A stretch of DNA of 8,615 nt from an uncultured Eggerthella sp. (GTDB taxonomy: Bacteria > Actinomycetota > Coriobacteriia > Coriobacteriales > Eggerthellaceae). Of the stretch, positions 1 to 6,628 are shown piece after piece. The DNA lies in NCBI GenBank assembly GCA_900551155.1, contig URVA01000056.1, positions 1 through 8,615 of the forward strand, in the 5' to 3' direction. How positions within the stretch are numbered: position 1 is the stretch's first letter; each line of letters opens with the position of its first letter. The notes beneath the pieces are model-generated. The model did no database searches, was not told the DNA's origin, and was given only the letters and a program-made list of their open reading frames with translations. The position numbers and the translations under genes were made by a program.

Positions 1-35
1 TAGGCTGTCTTACCACGTGAAGTGTTTATGGGGAG

Positions 36-40
36 GGAGG
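36..40 (+). promoter_or_regulatory. Ribosome binding site of dxs
   Basis: The purine-rich stretch at 31-40 ends in GGAGG, seven bases before the ATG at 48. This fixes the dxs start and is one of the strongest Shine-Dalgarno sites in the window. The 47 bases before the gene show no coding frame I can assign; they may be the 3' flank of an upstream gene outside the window. Confidence 0.8.
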
Positions 41-47
41 TACACAC

Positions 48-1925
48 ATGGCACGCATTCTAGACTCCATAGATGCACCTGATAAATTAAAGCTATTAAC
101 CGATGAGGAACTTTCTATCCTTGCTGGTGAAATACGAGAAGAAATTGTTCAGGTTACCTCTAAAACGGGTGGCCATGTTGCCTCAAGCTTAGGTGCTGTT
201 GAGATTATTCTTGCAGTGCATTCTTTGATTGATTCTCCTAAAGATCGCTTTCTTTTTGATGTCGGTCATCAATCATATGCCCACATGCTTATCACCGGTC
301 GCCTTGACGAATTTTCTACGCTGCGTCAATACAAGGGCTTATCGGGGTTTCCAAAACCACAAAGCAATCCTCATGATGTTCATCCTTCAGGCCATGCATC
401 AGATTCGCTTTCCGTTGCATGTGGATTGGCACGTGCCCGCGATTTGCGTGGCTCTGATGAAAAGATTGTTGCGCTTATTGGCGATGCTTCGCTTGCAGGC
501 GGAATGGCCTTTGAAGCGCTTAATGATTTAGGCCAAGCACAAACGCCGCTCGTTATTATTTTGAACGACAACGAGATGTCAATTTCTCGAAATGTTGGAG
601 CTATGGCAAAGCATTTGGGCGGTTTGCGTATTTCGAATAATTACCGTAAAAGCCGCGATTCTATGCAAGATTTCATGGAATCTTCCCTTGGTCCTGCAGG
701 AAAAGCATTTGTTAAATTCGGAAAGTCGGCGAAGGATTCTTTAAAACAATTTGTACTTCCCGATACGATGCTGTTTGAACAGCTTGGTATTGTTTGTACT
801 CCACCAGTAGATGGTCATAACATTACGGCTTTGAAGTCTACTTTGCGTCGTGCGCTTTCTTCAGATGTTCCGGTATTAGTACATGTGGTAACAAAGAAGG
901 GCGCAGGATATGCTCCTGCCGAAGAGGATCCTTCACGATTCCACGGTGTTGGACCCTATGACATTGCAACAGGTAAATCAACTAAACCTGCATCTTCAGT
1001 ACTTACCTATACACAGGCTTTTAGTGCTGCCTTTGAACAAGAGGCGCTTCGTGACTCCTGTGTGTGTGCAATCTCTGCTGCTATGGTTGATGGTACGGGG
1101 CTTCGTCATTTTGCCAACGAACACCCTGAACGAGTTTTTGATGTCGGTATTGCTGAAGGTCATGCGGTTGGTATGGCAAGCGGTCTGGCTTTGGGTGGTC
1201 AAAAGCCCGTTGTCGCACTGTATTCTACGTTTTTGCAAAGAGCAATAGACCAAGTAATTATTAATGTTGCTCTTAGTAATTTAGATGTGGTGTTTGCAAT
1301 TGATAGAGCTGGTCTTGTTGGTGATGACGGACCAACGCATCACGGCATGTTTGATATGGCTCTTTTGCGCAGTGTTCCTAATATGAAAATTCTTGCACCT
1401 TCGAATGAAGCTGAGCTGGTACACGCACTTCATACTGCACTTATGATTTCGGGTCCTGTGGCCTTGCGTTATCCTCGAGGTGCTGCACAAGGCGTTCCTT
1501 TGCCTCAAGATGCACTATATATGAAGCCGGGTTGTGCTCGGGTAATTCGCGATGGTAGCGATGCTGCTATTCTTGCTTTTGGGCGAATGACTTCGTATGC
1601 GCTTGGTGCCGCTGAAATTCTTTTTGAAGAGGGTATTTCTATTCGTGTAGTAGATATGCGCTGGGTTAAACCGTTAGATACTGATGCCATTAAAGACGCT
1701 GCTTCTACAGGTGTTGTTCTGACCGTCGAGGACGGTATTGCAACGGGTGGTGCTGGCGAAGGGGTAATGGAAGTATTACAGTGTGCTGGCTTGAATCCAA
1801 AAAGTAAGGTTCTTGCTATTCCCGATACCTTTGTTGAGCAGGGAAGTGTCGACCAACTGTTTGCCGATCTTGGCCTTGATGCACAGGGCATTGCAACTGC
1901 AATTCGTGAACTCGTTCGCTCCTAA
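48..1925 (+). CDS. dxs: 1-deoxy-D-xylulose-5-phosphate synthase (Dxs)
   Basis: This cytosolic thiamine-diphosphate (ThDP) enzyme condenses pyruvate and glyceraldehyde 3-phosphate to DXP, the first step of the MEP isoprenoid pathway and also a source for thiamine and pyridoxal. The 625 residues match the usual 620-640. Visible landmarks are GGHVASSLG (41-49, with the N-terminal catalytic His), DVGHQSY (71-77), GHASDS (115-120), the ThDP motif running from GDA (145-147) to NDN (173-175), the glutamate of GIAEGHAV (E370), STFLQRA (393-399) and DRAGLVGDDGPTHH (419-432). The last part is the transketolase C-terminal domain. Deviations are GDA where most family members have GDG, and AEGH where AEQH is usual; the rest of the active site is kept, so I expect an active enzyme. 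The gene appears to be a single unit, with a 300-base gap before amtB. Confidence 0.95.
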   Translation: MARILDSIDAPDKLKLLTDEELSILAGEIREEIVQVTSKTGGHVASSLGAVEIILAVHSLIDSPKDRFLFDVGHQSYAHMLITGRLDEFSTLRQYKGLSGFPKPQSNPHDVHPSGHASDSLSVACGLARARDLRGSDEKIVALIGDASLAGGMAFEALNDLGQAQTPLVIILNDNEMSISRNVGAMAKHLGGLRISNNYRKSRDSMQDFMESSLGPAGKAFVKFGKSAKDSLKQFVLPDTMLFEQLGIVCTPPVDGHNITALKSTLRRALSSDVPVLVHVVTKKGAGYAPAEEDPSRFHGVGPYDIATGKSTKPASSVLTYTQAFSAAFEQEALRDSCVCAISAAMVDGTGLRHFANEHPERVFDVGIAEGHAVGMASGLALGGQKPVVALYSTFLQRAIDQVIINVALSNLDVVFAIDRAGLVGDDGPTHHGMFDMALLRSVPNMKILAPSNEAELVHALHTALMISGPVALRYPRGAAQGVPLPQDALYMKPGCARVIRDGSDAAILAFGRMTSYALGAAEILFEEGISIRVVDMRWVKPLDTDAIKDAASTGVVLTVEDGIATGGAGEGVMEVLQCAGLNPKSKVLAIPDTFVEQGSVDQLFADLGLDAQGIATAIRELVRS

Positions 1926-2211
1926 TCTCTTAGCTTCATAGTATTAATGACTATCCCTAAGTGCGGGATTTGTTGCTATGCACGCTCTTCGATCACCGAA
2001 GTGTAGTGACTATTTGGCATGCTCTTTCACTTTGTTTTCTTTGAATTGTTTCGACAAGATGACGTAAATGACCCTCTTGTTTCTAAGTTATGTCCTGTTT
2101 GCTTCTTCATTATTTCGAGAAGTTTTAAAGAGCGTAAACTTGAATCTACCTGGATAAATACCTTTACAAGACATGTCAGGATAACAGTGTCAATACGTGC
2201 CACGGATTATT
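1926..2211 (+). other. Intergenic region and amtB leader
   Basis: This stretch separates dxs from amtB and presumably holds the amtB promoter. I could not find a convincing -35/-10 pair. It contains two small hairpins near the dxs end. Closer to amtB there is an eight-base palindrome GACATGTC (2170-2177) and the pentamer TGTCA repeated 14 bases apart (2174-2178 and 2188-2192), which could be an operator but could also be chance. The 64-codon open frame at 2019-2213 lacks a ribosome binding site and any recognisable protein character, so I regard it as non-coding. Confidence 0.4.
1953..1974 (+). terminator. Possible weak terminator after dxs
   Basis: A short stem ATCCC (1953-1957) pairs with GGGAT (1965-1969) around a seven-base loop and is followed by a T-rich stretch (TTTGTT), 28 bases after the dxs stop. 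The stem is only five pairs and the T tract is interrupted, so the call is tentative. A second small hairpin, CTTCG (1987-1991) with CGAAG (1997-2001), lies nearby without a T tail. Confidence 0.35.
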
Positions 2212-2218
2212 AGGAGGT
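2212..2218 (+). promoter_or_regulatory. Ribosome binding site of amtB
   Basis: AGGAGGT lies seven bases before the ATG at 2226 and decides the start. The nearer ATG at 2219 is out of frame and too close to the site. Confidence 0.8.
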
Positions 2219-2225
2219 ATGCACG

Positions 2226-3494
2226 ATGTACGACACTGGAGCAACCGCATTCATGCTTGTGTGTGCAATGTTGGTTCTACTCATGACCCCAGGTGTTGCA
2301 TTTTTTTACGGCGGATTGGCGCGTCGTAAAAATGTAGTCAATACCATGTTCATGTCTTTTGTCATTATTGGGGTTGTAGGTCTTATTTGGATTCTTGCCG
2401 GATGGAGTATTGCCTACGGTGGCGACGGATCAAATCCATTCATCGGTGGATTTGATCAGCTTGGTTGTTTAACTTCTGTTAGCGATATGCTTGCAGAAGC
2501 GCAAGCGCCAGAAGATGGTAGCTATCCTTCTATTATTGATATTTTGTTCCAAGCAGCTTTTGCCATGATCACCGCAGCCATTATTGGTGGTGCAGTTGCG
2601 GGTCGAATGAAGTTTGCTCCGTTTATTGCGTTTATTACGGTATGGGTGCTGGTAATTTATGCTCCTTTAGCTCATATGGTTTGGGGCGGCGAAGGAAGCT
2701 TTATTGGCGATATGATTGGCGCGCTTGACTTTGCAGGTGGCGATGTTGTTCATATTAGTTCTGGTTTAACGGGTTTGGTACTTTGTATCCTACTTGGTAA
2801 GCGTCGAGGATTTGGTGCAATTGCTCATCGTCCCCACAACGTTCCTTTTGTAGTGTTGGGTGCAACCCTTCTCTGGTTTGGATGGTTCGGCTTTAATGGC
2901 GGTTCTGAATTTGCTGCAGACGGCATTGCTGCACTGGCTGTGTTGAATTCTGTGATTGCTTCTGGCGCTGCCATGATTTCTTGGATGATAGTTGAAAGTG
3001 TAAAGACGGGAAAACCAACCTTGGTAGGCGCTGCAACTGGTTTGGTTGCGGGTTTGGTAGTAATTACTCCTGCCGCTGGTTTTGTTGAACCTTGGGCAGC
3101 TCTTGTGATGGGCTTAATTGTTTCTCCGATTTGCTATTTTGCAATTTCGTACCTTAAAGCAAAGCTTGGCTACGATGACGCACTTGATGCCTTTGGATGT
3201 CACTGCGTTGGTGGTATTACAGGCGGTATTCTGACGGGCATATTTTGTGTGCCAAGTTTATCTTGGACCGAATTTGGCGGCTTACTCTACACTGGCGACT
3301 TCACGCTATTGGGTGCTCAAATTTTAGGCATTTTGGTGACGGTCGTGTTTGTTGCAATTGGAGCTTTGGTGATAGGCCTTGTAGTAAAGGCGATCTTTGG
3401 TGGTCTGCGAGTTTCTAAGGAACAAGAAGCATACGGTATGGACCTTGCAGCTCACAATGAATCTGCTTATCCCGCTTTTATTGGCCTTGATTAA
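2226..3494 (+). CDS. amtB: Ammonium channel/transporter AmtB
   Basis: An integral membrane protein of the Amt/Mep/Rh family that carries ammonium into the cell and is normally gated by P-II. Its 422 residues and roughly eleven hydrophobic segments fit the family. There is no obvious cleaved signal peptide; the N-terminus goes straight into the first membrane helix, followed by the family stretch TPGVAFFYGGLARRKN (21-36). Functional residues visible are the aspartate and first pore histidine in DFAGGDVVH (D168, H176), the second pore histidine in FGCHCVGG (H326), the selectivity-region tryptophan in HMVWGG (W153), F108 and F112 near the periplasmic gate, and FGWFGFNGGSEF (218-229). H326 is flanked by two cysteines, which is less usual. 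The soluble C-terminal tail from about 393 is where P-II normally docks. glnB follows after 35 bases, the classic nitrogen-sensing pair, but that glnB frame is broken here. Confidence 0.95.
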   Translation: MYDTGATAFMLVCAMLVLLMTPGVAFFYGGLARRKNVVNTMFMSFVIIGVVGLIWILAGWSIAYGGDGSNPFIGGFDQLGCLTSVSDMLAEAQAPEDGSYPSIIDILFQAAFAMITAAIIGGAVAGRMKFAPFIAFITVWVLVIYAPLAHMVWGGEGSFIGDMIGALDFAGGDVVHISSGLTGLVLCILLGKRRGFGAIAHRPHNVPFVVLGATLLWFGWFGFNGGSEFAADGIAALAVLNSVIASGAAMISWMIVESVKTGKPTLVGAATGLVAGLVVITPAAGFVEPWAALVMGLIVSPICYFAISYLKAKLGYDDALDAFGCHCVGGITGGILTGIFCVPSLSWTEFGGLLYTGDFTLLGAQILGILVTVVFVAIGALVIGLVVKAIFGGLRVSKEQEAYGMDLAAHNESAYPAFIGLD

Positions 3495-3529
3495 ATCTAA
3501 TTGCCAATCTATATAGAATTGGAGTGACT

Positions 3530-3823
3530 ATGAAACGTATAGCTGCGGTTGTTCGACCCGAAAAGTTAGAACCTTTAAAAGAAGCCCTCTTTAACGCGAA
3601 TATCTGCGGAATGACTATTTATCAAGTGCATGGTTGTGGCAACCAGCATGGTTGGAAAGAGTACTTTCGTGGCAGCGAAGTATTTCTAAACATGATTCCG
3701 AAAGTGAAATTCGAAATCGTGGTTACCGATGACCAAGTAGATTCTTTGGTAAAACTTATTGCTGAAACTGCTCGTACCGGTGAGGTGATGGCAAAATATT
3801 TGTTTCCGATATTGAACGGGTAA
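3530..3823 (+). CDS. glnB: Nitrogen regulatory protein P-II, frameshifted near the C-terminus
   Basis: P-II proteins are trimeric sensors of 2-oxoglutarate and ATP/ADP that block AmtB and tune nitrogen enzymes. The ATG at 3530 follows GGAG (3521-3524) by five bases and gives the family start MKRIAAVVRPEKL; the GTG at 3524 overlaps that site and is unlikely. Residues 1-84 align without gaps to the E. coli GlnB pattern: T-loop at about 37-55, PKVKFEIVV (57-65), ARTG (81-84). After ARTGE the frame departs from the family and stops at residue 97 instead of the usual 112. The missing end is present in the -1 frame (next entry). The predicted product lacks the GDGK loop and the RVRTGE segment whose Lys90, Arg101 and Arg103 bind ATP, so it should not work as a normal P-II. 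Position 51, the tyrosine modified in many P-II proteins, is Val. A sequencing error cannot be excluded. Confidence 0.85.
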   Translation: MKRIAAVVRPEKLEPLKEALFNANICGMTIYQVHGCGNQHGWKEYFRGSEVFLNMIPKVKFEIVVTDDQVDSLVKLIAETARTGEVMAKYLFPILNG

Positions 3824-3864
3824 TTCGTGTTCGTACAGGAGAAGAAAACCAAGAAGCGGTTTAG
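3787..3864 (+). pseudogene. glnB: Out-of-frame C-terminal end of P-II
   Basis: Read from 3787, this frame encodes DGKIFVSDIERVIRVRTG and then EENQEAV before a TAG at 3862-3864. This is the canonical P-II C-terminus, including the C-terminal signature region and the ATP-binding Lys and Arg residues. It lies in the -1 frame relative to the glnB start. Adding four bases between GA (3782-3783) and GGT (3784-3786), for example to restore a Val-Gly before the Asp, would yield exactly 112 residues, the family norm. It has no start or ribosome binding site of its own, so it is the displaced tail of glnB rather than a separate gene. Confidence 0.85.
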
Positions 3865-3977
3865 CCTTCGTTTCTCTTAAAAAATCTTCATCATTTGTTT
3901 GCTACTCGATAATAATTAGTTCAAAATGAGCTATATTCATTTAGTTACAAAAAAGACGTAGAGAAAGGATCGCTAAG
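3865..3977 (+). other. Short intergenic region before leuA
   Basis: An A/T-rich gap that likely carries a leuA promoter. TATATT (3932-3937) and GATAAT (3908-3913) resemble -10 boxes, but neither has a good -35 at 16-18 bases. I see no leader peptide rich in leucine codons, no T-box and no convincing terminator. The leuA ribosome binding site is AGAAAGGA (3962-3969), eight bases before the ATG. Confidence 0.4.
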
Positions 3978-5510
3978 ATGACACGTAAGATTGCTATCTT
4001 CGATACCACCTTGCGCGACGGTGAACAGTCGCCAGGCGCTTCAATGAATTCTGAAGAAAAATTGGTAATCACGCGTCAGCTACTACGTCTAAATGTTGAT
4101 GTTATTGAGGCAGGTTTTCCCGTTTCTTCTCCGGGGGACTTCAAATCAGTACAGCAAATTGCTGCAGAAGTAGGGGACAAAGCAGTTGTTTGTGCTTTAA
4201 CGCGTGCTGTAGAAAAGGATATTGATTCAGCAGCTGATGCATTGAAAGACTGTGCACGCCCTCGTATCCACACCGGTATTGGCGTGTCTCATAGTCACAT
4301 TTATGACAAGCTGCGTACCACCCCTGAAAAGATTATTGAACGCGCGGTAAATGCAGTTAAGTATGCAAAGAAATACGTTGAAGATGTTGAGTTTTATGCA
4401 GAAGATGCAGGCCGTTCGGATTATGAATTCTTGGCTAAGGTAGTACAAGCAGTAATTGAAGCTGGTGCAACCGTAGTAAATATTCCTGATACCACGGGTT
4501 ATTCAATGCCAGATGAATTCGGTCGTCGTATTCGCTTCCTTATGGAAAACGTTACCAACGTCGACAAGGCATCTATTTCTGTTCATTGCCACAATGACTT
4601 AGGCATGGCAACGGCACTTTCTCTGGCTGGTGTACAAAATGGTGCTACTCAGGTTGAATGCACTATCAATGGTCTTGGCGAACGTGCAGGCAATACTGCT
4701 ATGGAAGAAGTAGTAATGGCTATGAAGATGCACGGTGATGAACTTGACGGTCATACCGACATCAATACCCGTGAATTTATTCGCGCATCTCGTCTTGTTT
4801 CTTCCATTACTGGTTTTGTTGTTCAGCCTAATAAGGCTATTGTTGGTGCTAACGCCTTTGCTCATTCTTCTGGTATTCACCAGGATGGTGTTATTAAGTC
4901 TCGTACGACCTACGAAATTATTGACCCTGCAGAGGTTGGTGCAGGACAGAGCGCTATTATTCTTTCTGCACGTTCTGGCCGCGCTGCTCTTCGTCACCGT
5001 CTTGAAGCACTTGGCTTCCATATTGAAGGTCAGGCATTTGAAGATCTCTACAATGCCTTCCTTGATTTGGCTGACAAGAAAAAGGAAGTCTATGACGAGG
5101 ATCTTGAGTCTCTGGTTGGAGAACATAATCGCAACCAGACGGCAACCTACACGTTGAAGTCGGTTCAGATTTCTTGTGGTCAGCCTCTTATTCCTACCGC
5201 TACGGTTACGTTGGCAGATTCTGAGGATCGTGAATTTGTTGCGTGTGCAACGGGTACCGGTCCGGTTGATGCTCTGTATAAGGCAGTCAACGAAATCGTT
5301 GATATTGAAAACGACCTTACTGAATTCGCAGTTCAAAGTGTTACTCGCGGTATTGACGCCTTGGGCGAAGTTACTATTCGTGTAACCGATGCGGATGGCA
5401 TGGTGTTCTCTGGTCGTGGTGCAGACGGCGATATCATCGTATCTTCTGCTAAGGCCTATTTGAATGCGTTGAATCGTCTTATTTCACATAGGCAAGAGAA
5501 GGCTAAGTAA
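3978..5510 (+). CDS. leuA: 2-isopropylmalate synthase (LeuA)
   Basis: Catalyses acetyl-CoA plus 2-oxoisovalerate to 2-isopropylmalate, the committed and leucine-inhibited step of leucine synthesis in the cytosol. The 510 residues match the class I LeuA length. The N-terminal TIM barrel shows DTTLRDGEQSPG (9-20), with the metal-binding Asp and catalytic Arg; the metal ligands in VHCHNDLG (202-209); GLGERAGNT (232-240); and HSSGIHQDG (297-304 and flanking). The linker carries SARSGRAALRHRL (330-342). The C-terminal regulatory (LeuA dimer) domain spans about 385-500 and includes GTGPVDALYKAVNEI (426-440), so leucine feedback is expected. No other leu gene lies in the window. The stop TAA directly abuts the TTG of the next gene, and the end of leuA contains that gene's ribosome binding site, so the two are probably one operon. 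Citramalate or homocitrate synthases are relatives, but overall length and motifs favour LeuA. Confidence 0.94.
   Translation: MTRKIAIFDTTLRDGEQSPGASMNSEEKLVITRQLLRLNVDVIEAGFPVSSPGDFKSVQQIAAEVGDKAVVCALTRAVEKDIDSAADALKDCARPRIHTGIGVSHSHIYDKLRTTPEKIIERAVNAVKYAKKYVEDVEFYAEDAGRSDYEFLAKVVQAVIEAGATVVNIPDTTGYSMPDEFGRRIRFLMENVTNVDKASISVHCHNDLGMATALSLAGVQNGATQVECTINGLGERAGNTAMEEVVMAMKMHGDELDGHTDINTREFIRASRLVSSITGFVVQPNKAIVGANAFAHSSGIHQDGVIKSRTTYEIIDPAEVGAGQSAIILSARSGRAALRHRLEALGFHIEGQAFEDLYNAFLDLADKKKEVYDEDLESLVGEHNRNQTATYTLKSVQISCGQPLIPTATVTLADSEDREFVACATGTGPVDALYKAVNEIVDIENDLTEFAVQSVTRGIDALGEVTIRVTDADGMVFSGRGADGDIIVSSAKAYLNALNRLISHRQEKAK
5497..5502 (+). promoter_or_regulatory. Ribosome binding site for the zinc-ribbon gene, inside leuA
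   Basis: AGAAGG within the last codons of leuA lies eight bases before the TTG at 5511. It supports the unusual TTG start and suggests translation of the small gene is coupled to leuA. Confidence 0.6.
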
Positions 5511-6008
5511 TTGTACTGTCTTGATTGCGGAACAAAGATTAGTGATGACGAGCTGCAGTGTCCTAACTGCGGCTCGTCCGTTGCTGCCATGAAGGAACGT
5601 TTTGCAAAGGCAAAAGAAATGGTTACCTATACCGATGCGGTAGGTAGCGATGCAACTACAAAACTTCCTTTAGTTGCTGAGCGTTCTTATACAGATAAGG
5701 ATGGTAATCCCTTGGACCCTTCCAAAGAGATTGATGTCAAAGACCTTACTGCTCACGAAAACGATCTTCGTGCTATTCCTGAAATTGGTGATGAAGATCC
5801 TTATGTTACTAAGCCTATGCAAAAGATTGTCTCCGATTCTGGCAAAGTGGTGGCTGATGTTGACAATGACCCAAAGGCTTATTTGCAGGATGTGCCAGAA
5901 ATTAAAATTTGGCATCGCGTTGTGGGTATCATTATTTGTCTAGGATTGGCATTTTGCTTTATGTGGGTAAATGGATCTACGTGGCTTCGCATTTTTAATA
6001 TAATCTAG
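5511..6008 (+). CDS. Zinc-ribbon protein with one C-terminal membrane segment
   Basis: I do not recognise a named family for the full 165 residues. The N-terminus is a compact zinc ribbon, CLDC at 3-6 and CPNC at 17-20 (C-x2-C-x10-C-x2-C). The TTG start is chosen because it immediately precedes the first CxxC and has a ribosome binding site; the next ATG (codon 27) would remove the ribbon. Residues 21-130 are polar, acid-rich and probably poorly ordered. Residues about 136-154 (VVGIIICLGLAFCFMWV and flanks) form a single hydrophobic helix preceded by basic residues KIWHR, suggesting a tail-anchored protein with the ribbon in the cytosol. The gene starts directly after the leuA stop and is followed by a new promoter for rimP. 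Function is unknown; the domain layout resembles the many zinc_ribbon_2-type membrane-anchored proteins of Gram-positive bacteria. Confidence 0.8.
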   Translation: MYCLDCGTKISDDELQCPNCGSSVAAMKERFAKAKEMVTYTDAVGSDATTKLPLVAERSYTDKDGNPLDPSKEIDVKDLTAHENDLRAIPEIGDEDPYVTKPMQKIVSDSGKVVADVDNDPKAYLQDVPEIKIWHRVVGIIICLGLAFCFMWVNGSTWLRIFNII

Positions 6009-6015
6009 GGTATAT

Positions 6016-6045
6016 TTGCGTAAGCGTATATAAGTATGGTATAAA
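6016..6045 (+). promoter_or_regulatory. Candidate promoter of the rimP-nusA-infB operon
   Basis: A -35-like TTGCGT (6016-6021) and a -10-like TATAAA (6040-6045) are separated by 18 bases, and TGG directly before the -10 makes an extended -10 element. Transcription would start near 6052, giving a leader of about 90 bases before rimP. No experiment or comparison supports this beyond the motif. Confidence 0.5.
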
Positions 6046-6088
6046 TACTGAAACATGTGAAAACATGATAGCTTTCGTTGTTGTTTAG

Positions 6089-6118
6089 GAAGTGGGCTTT
6101 GTTCCCGCTTCTTTTGTT
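6089..6118 (+). terminator. Leader terminator / possible attenuator upstream of rimP
   Basis: GAAGTGGG (6089-6096) pairs with CCCGCTTC (6104-6111) over eight pairs with one T-G wobble, around a seven-base loop, followed by TTTTGTTTG. This is a good intrinsic-terminator shape. It lies between the candidate promoter and the rimP ribosome binding site, so it could end read-through from leuA, or act as an attenuator within the rimP-nusA leader. Just upstream AAACATG occurs twice, ten bases apart (6051-6057 and 6061-6067). I did not find a clear competing anti-terminator stem. Confidence 0.65.
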
Positions 6119-6130
6119 TGTTAAGGGATG

Positions 6131-6137
6131 AAGGAGG
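6131..6137 (+). promoter_or_regulatory. Ribosome binding site of rimP
   Basis: AAGGAGG seven bases before the ATG at 6145 selects that start over an in-frame TTG at 6118, which would place the ribosome binding site inside the coding region. Confidence 0.8.
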
Positions 6138-6144
6138 GAAACGG

Positions 6145-6615
6145 ATGCTTACTGGTAAAGCTCGTATGCTTCTTGAAGCACTAGAGCCTCATGCGACTGA
6201 ACATAATATGGAAGTTGTAACAGTTGAATTAGTAGGTTCTCGTAAGGCTCCAACCATTCGTGTTTATCTTGACTGCGAAGGTGGTATTGGATTCGATGAG
6301 CTTTCATCAGCTCAAGAATGGGTTAATGCGGTAATGGATGAACTCGATCCGTTTCCTGGTGCCTATACCTTAGAGGTGTCTTCACCTGGAATTGATCGTC
6401 CCTTACGCACTCTCGAACATTTTGCTCGTTTTAAAGGGGAAAAGGCACAAATTACCTTAAAAGAAGCTCATCAAGGCAGAGCTAAATGGGTAGGCCTTTT
6501 GGCGGGTGTAGAAAACGATACGGTCTTGCTTGATGTTGACGGTATTGTTGAACATCTTCCTTATAACGATATCAAGAAAGCTCACGTCATTGGCAGAATA
6601 GATTTCAGCGGGTAG
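6145..6615 (+). CDS. rimP: Ribosome maturation factor RimP
   Basis: RimP binds the small ribosomal subunit precursor and helps its late assembly around S12 and the 16S rRNA. The 156-residue product fits the family. The N-terminal alpha/beta domain includes VVTVELVGSRKAPTIRVYLD (24-43) and the family hallmark YTLEVSSPGIDRPLRTLEHF (74-93) at the domain junction; the C-terminal SH3-like barrel runs from about residue 95 and includes GLLAGVENDTVLLDV. It is the first gene of the conserved rimP-nusA-ylxR-infB operon; nusA begins 13 bases after its stop, with nusA's ribosome binding site overlapping the rimP end. The product is expected to be soluble and intact. Confidence 0.93.
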   Translation: MLTGKARMLLEALEPHATEHNMEVVTVELVGSRKAPTIRVYLDCEGGIGFDELSSAQEWVNAVMDELDPFPGAYTLEVSSPGIDRPLRTLEHFARFKGEKAQITLKEAHQGRAKWVGLLAGVENDTVLLDVDGIVEHLPYNDIKKAHVIGRIDFSG

Positions 6616-6628
6616 AAAGGACTTTTCC

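Noticed and set aside
1505..1891. 128-codon minus-strand frame within dxs
   Set aside because: Shadow of the dxs coding frame with low-complexity Ser/Pro/Ile composition and no supporting signals.
2019..2213. 64-codon frame between dxs and amtB
   Set aside because: No ribosome binding site, Phe/Arg-rich sequence without family traits, and it overlaps the amtB ribosome binding site region; most likely leader DNA.
3524..3529. GTG start for glnB giving two extra residues
   Set aside because: The GTG overlaps the GGAG ribosome binding site; ATG 3530 gives the canonical P-II N-terminus.
3776..3792. Programmed -1 frameshift signal in glnB
   Set aside because: No X-XXY-YYZ heptamer or clear downstream structure is present, and a four-base loss restores the exact family length better.
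3865..3977. Leucine attenuator or T-box before leuA
   Set aside because: No leader peptide with leucine codons, no terminator hairpin, and the gap is too short for a T-box leader.
4599..5336. Long open frame (245 codons) on the minus strand opposite leuA
   Set aside because: It lies wholly inside the well-supported leuA gene, has no domain character and no ribosome binding site context; it is a by-product of codon use.
6118..6144. TTG start for rimP
   Set aside because: It would place AAGGAGG within the coding sequence and lies in the terminator T tract; ATG 6145 has ideal spacing.
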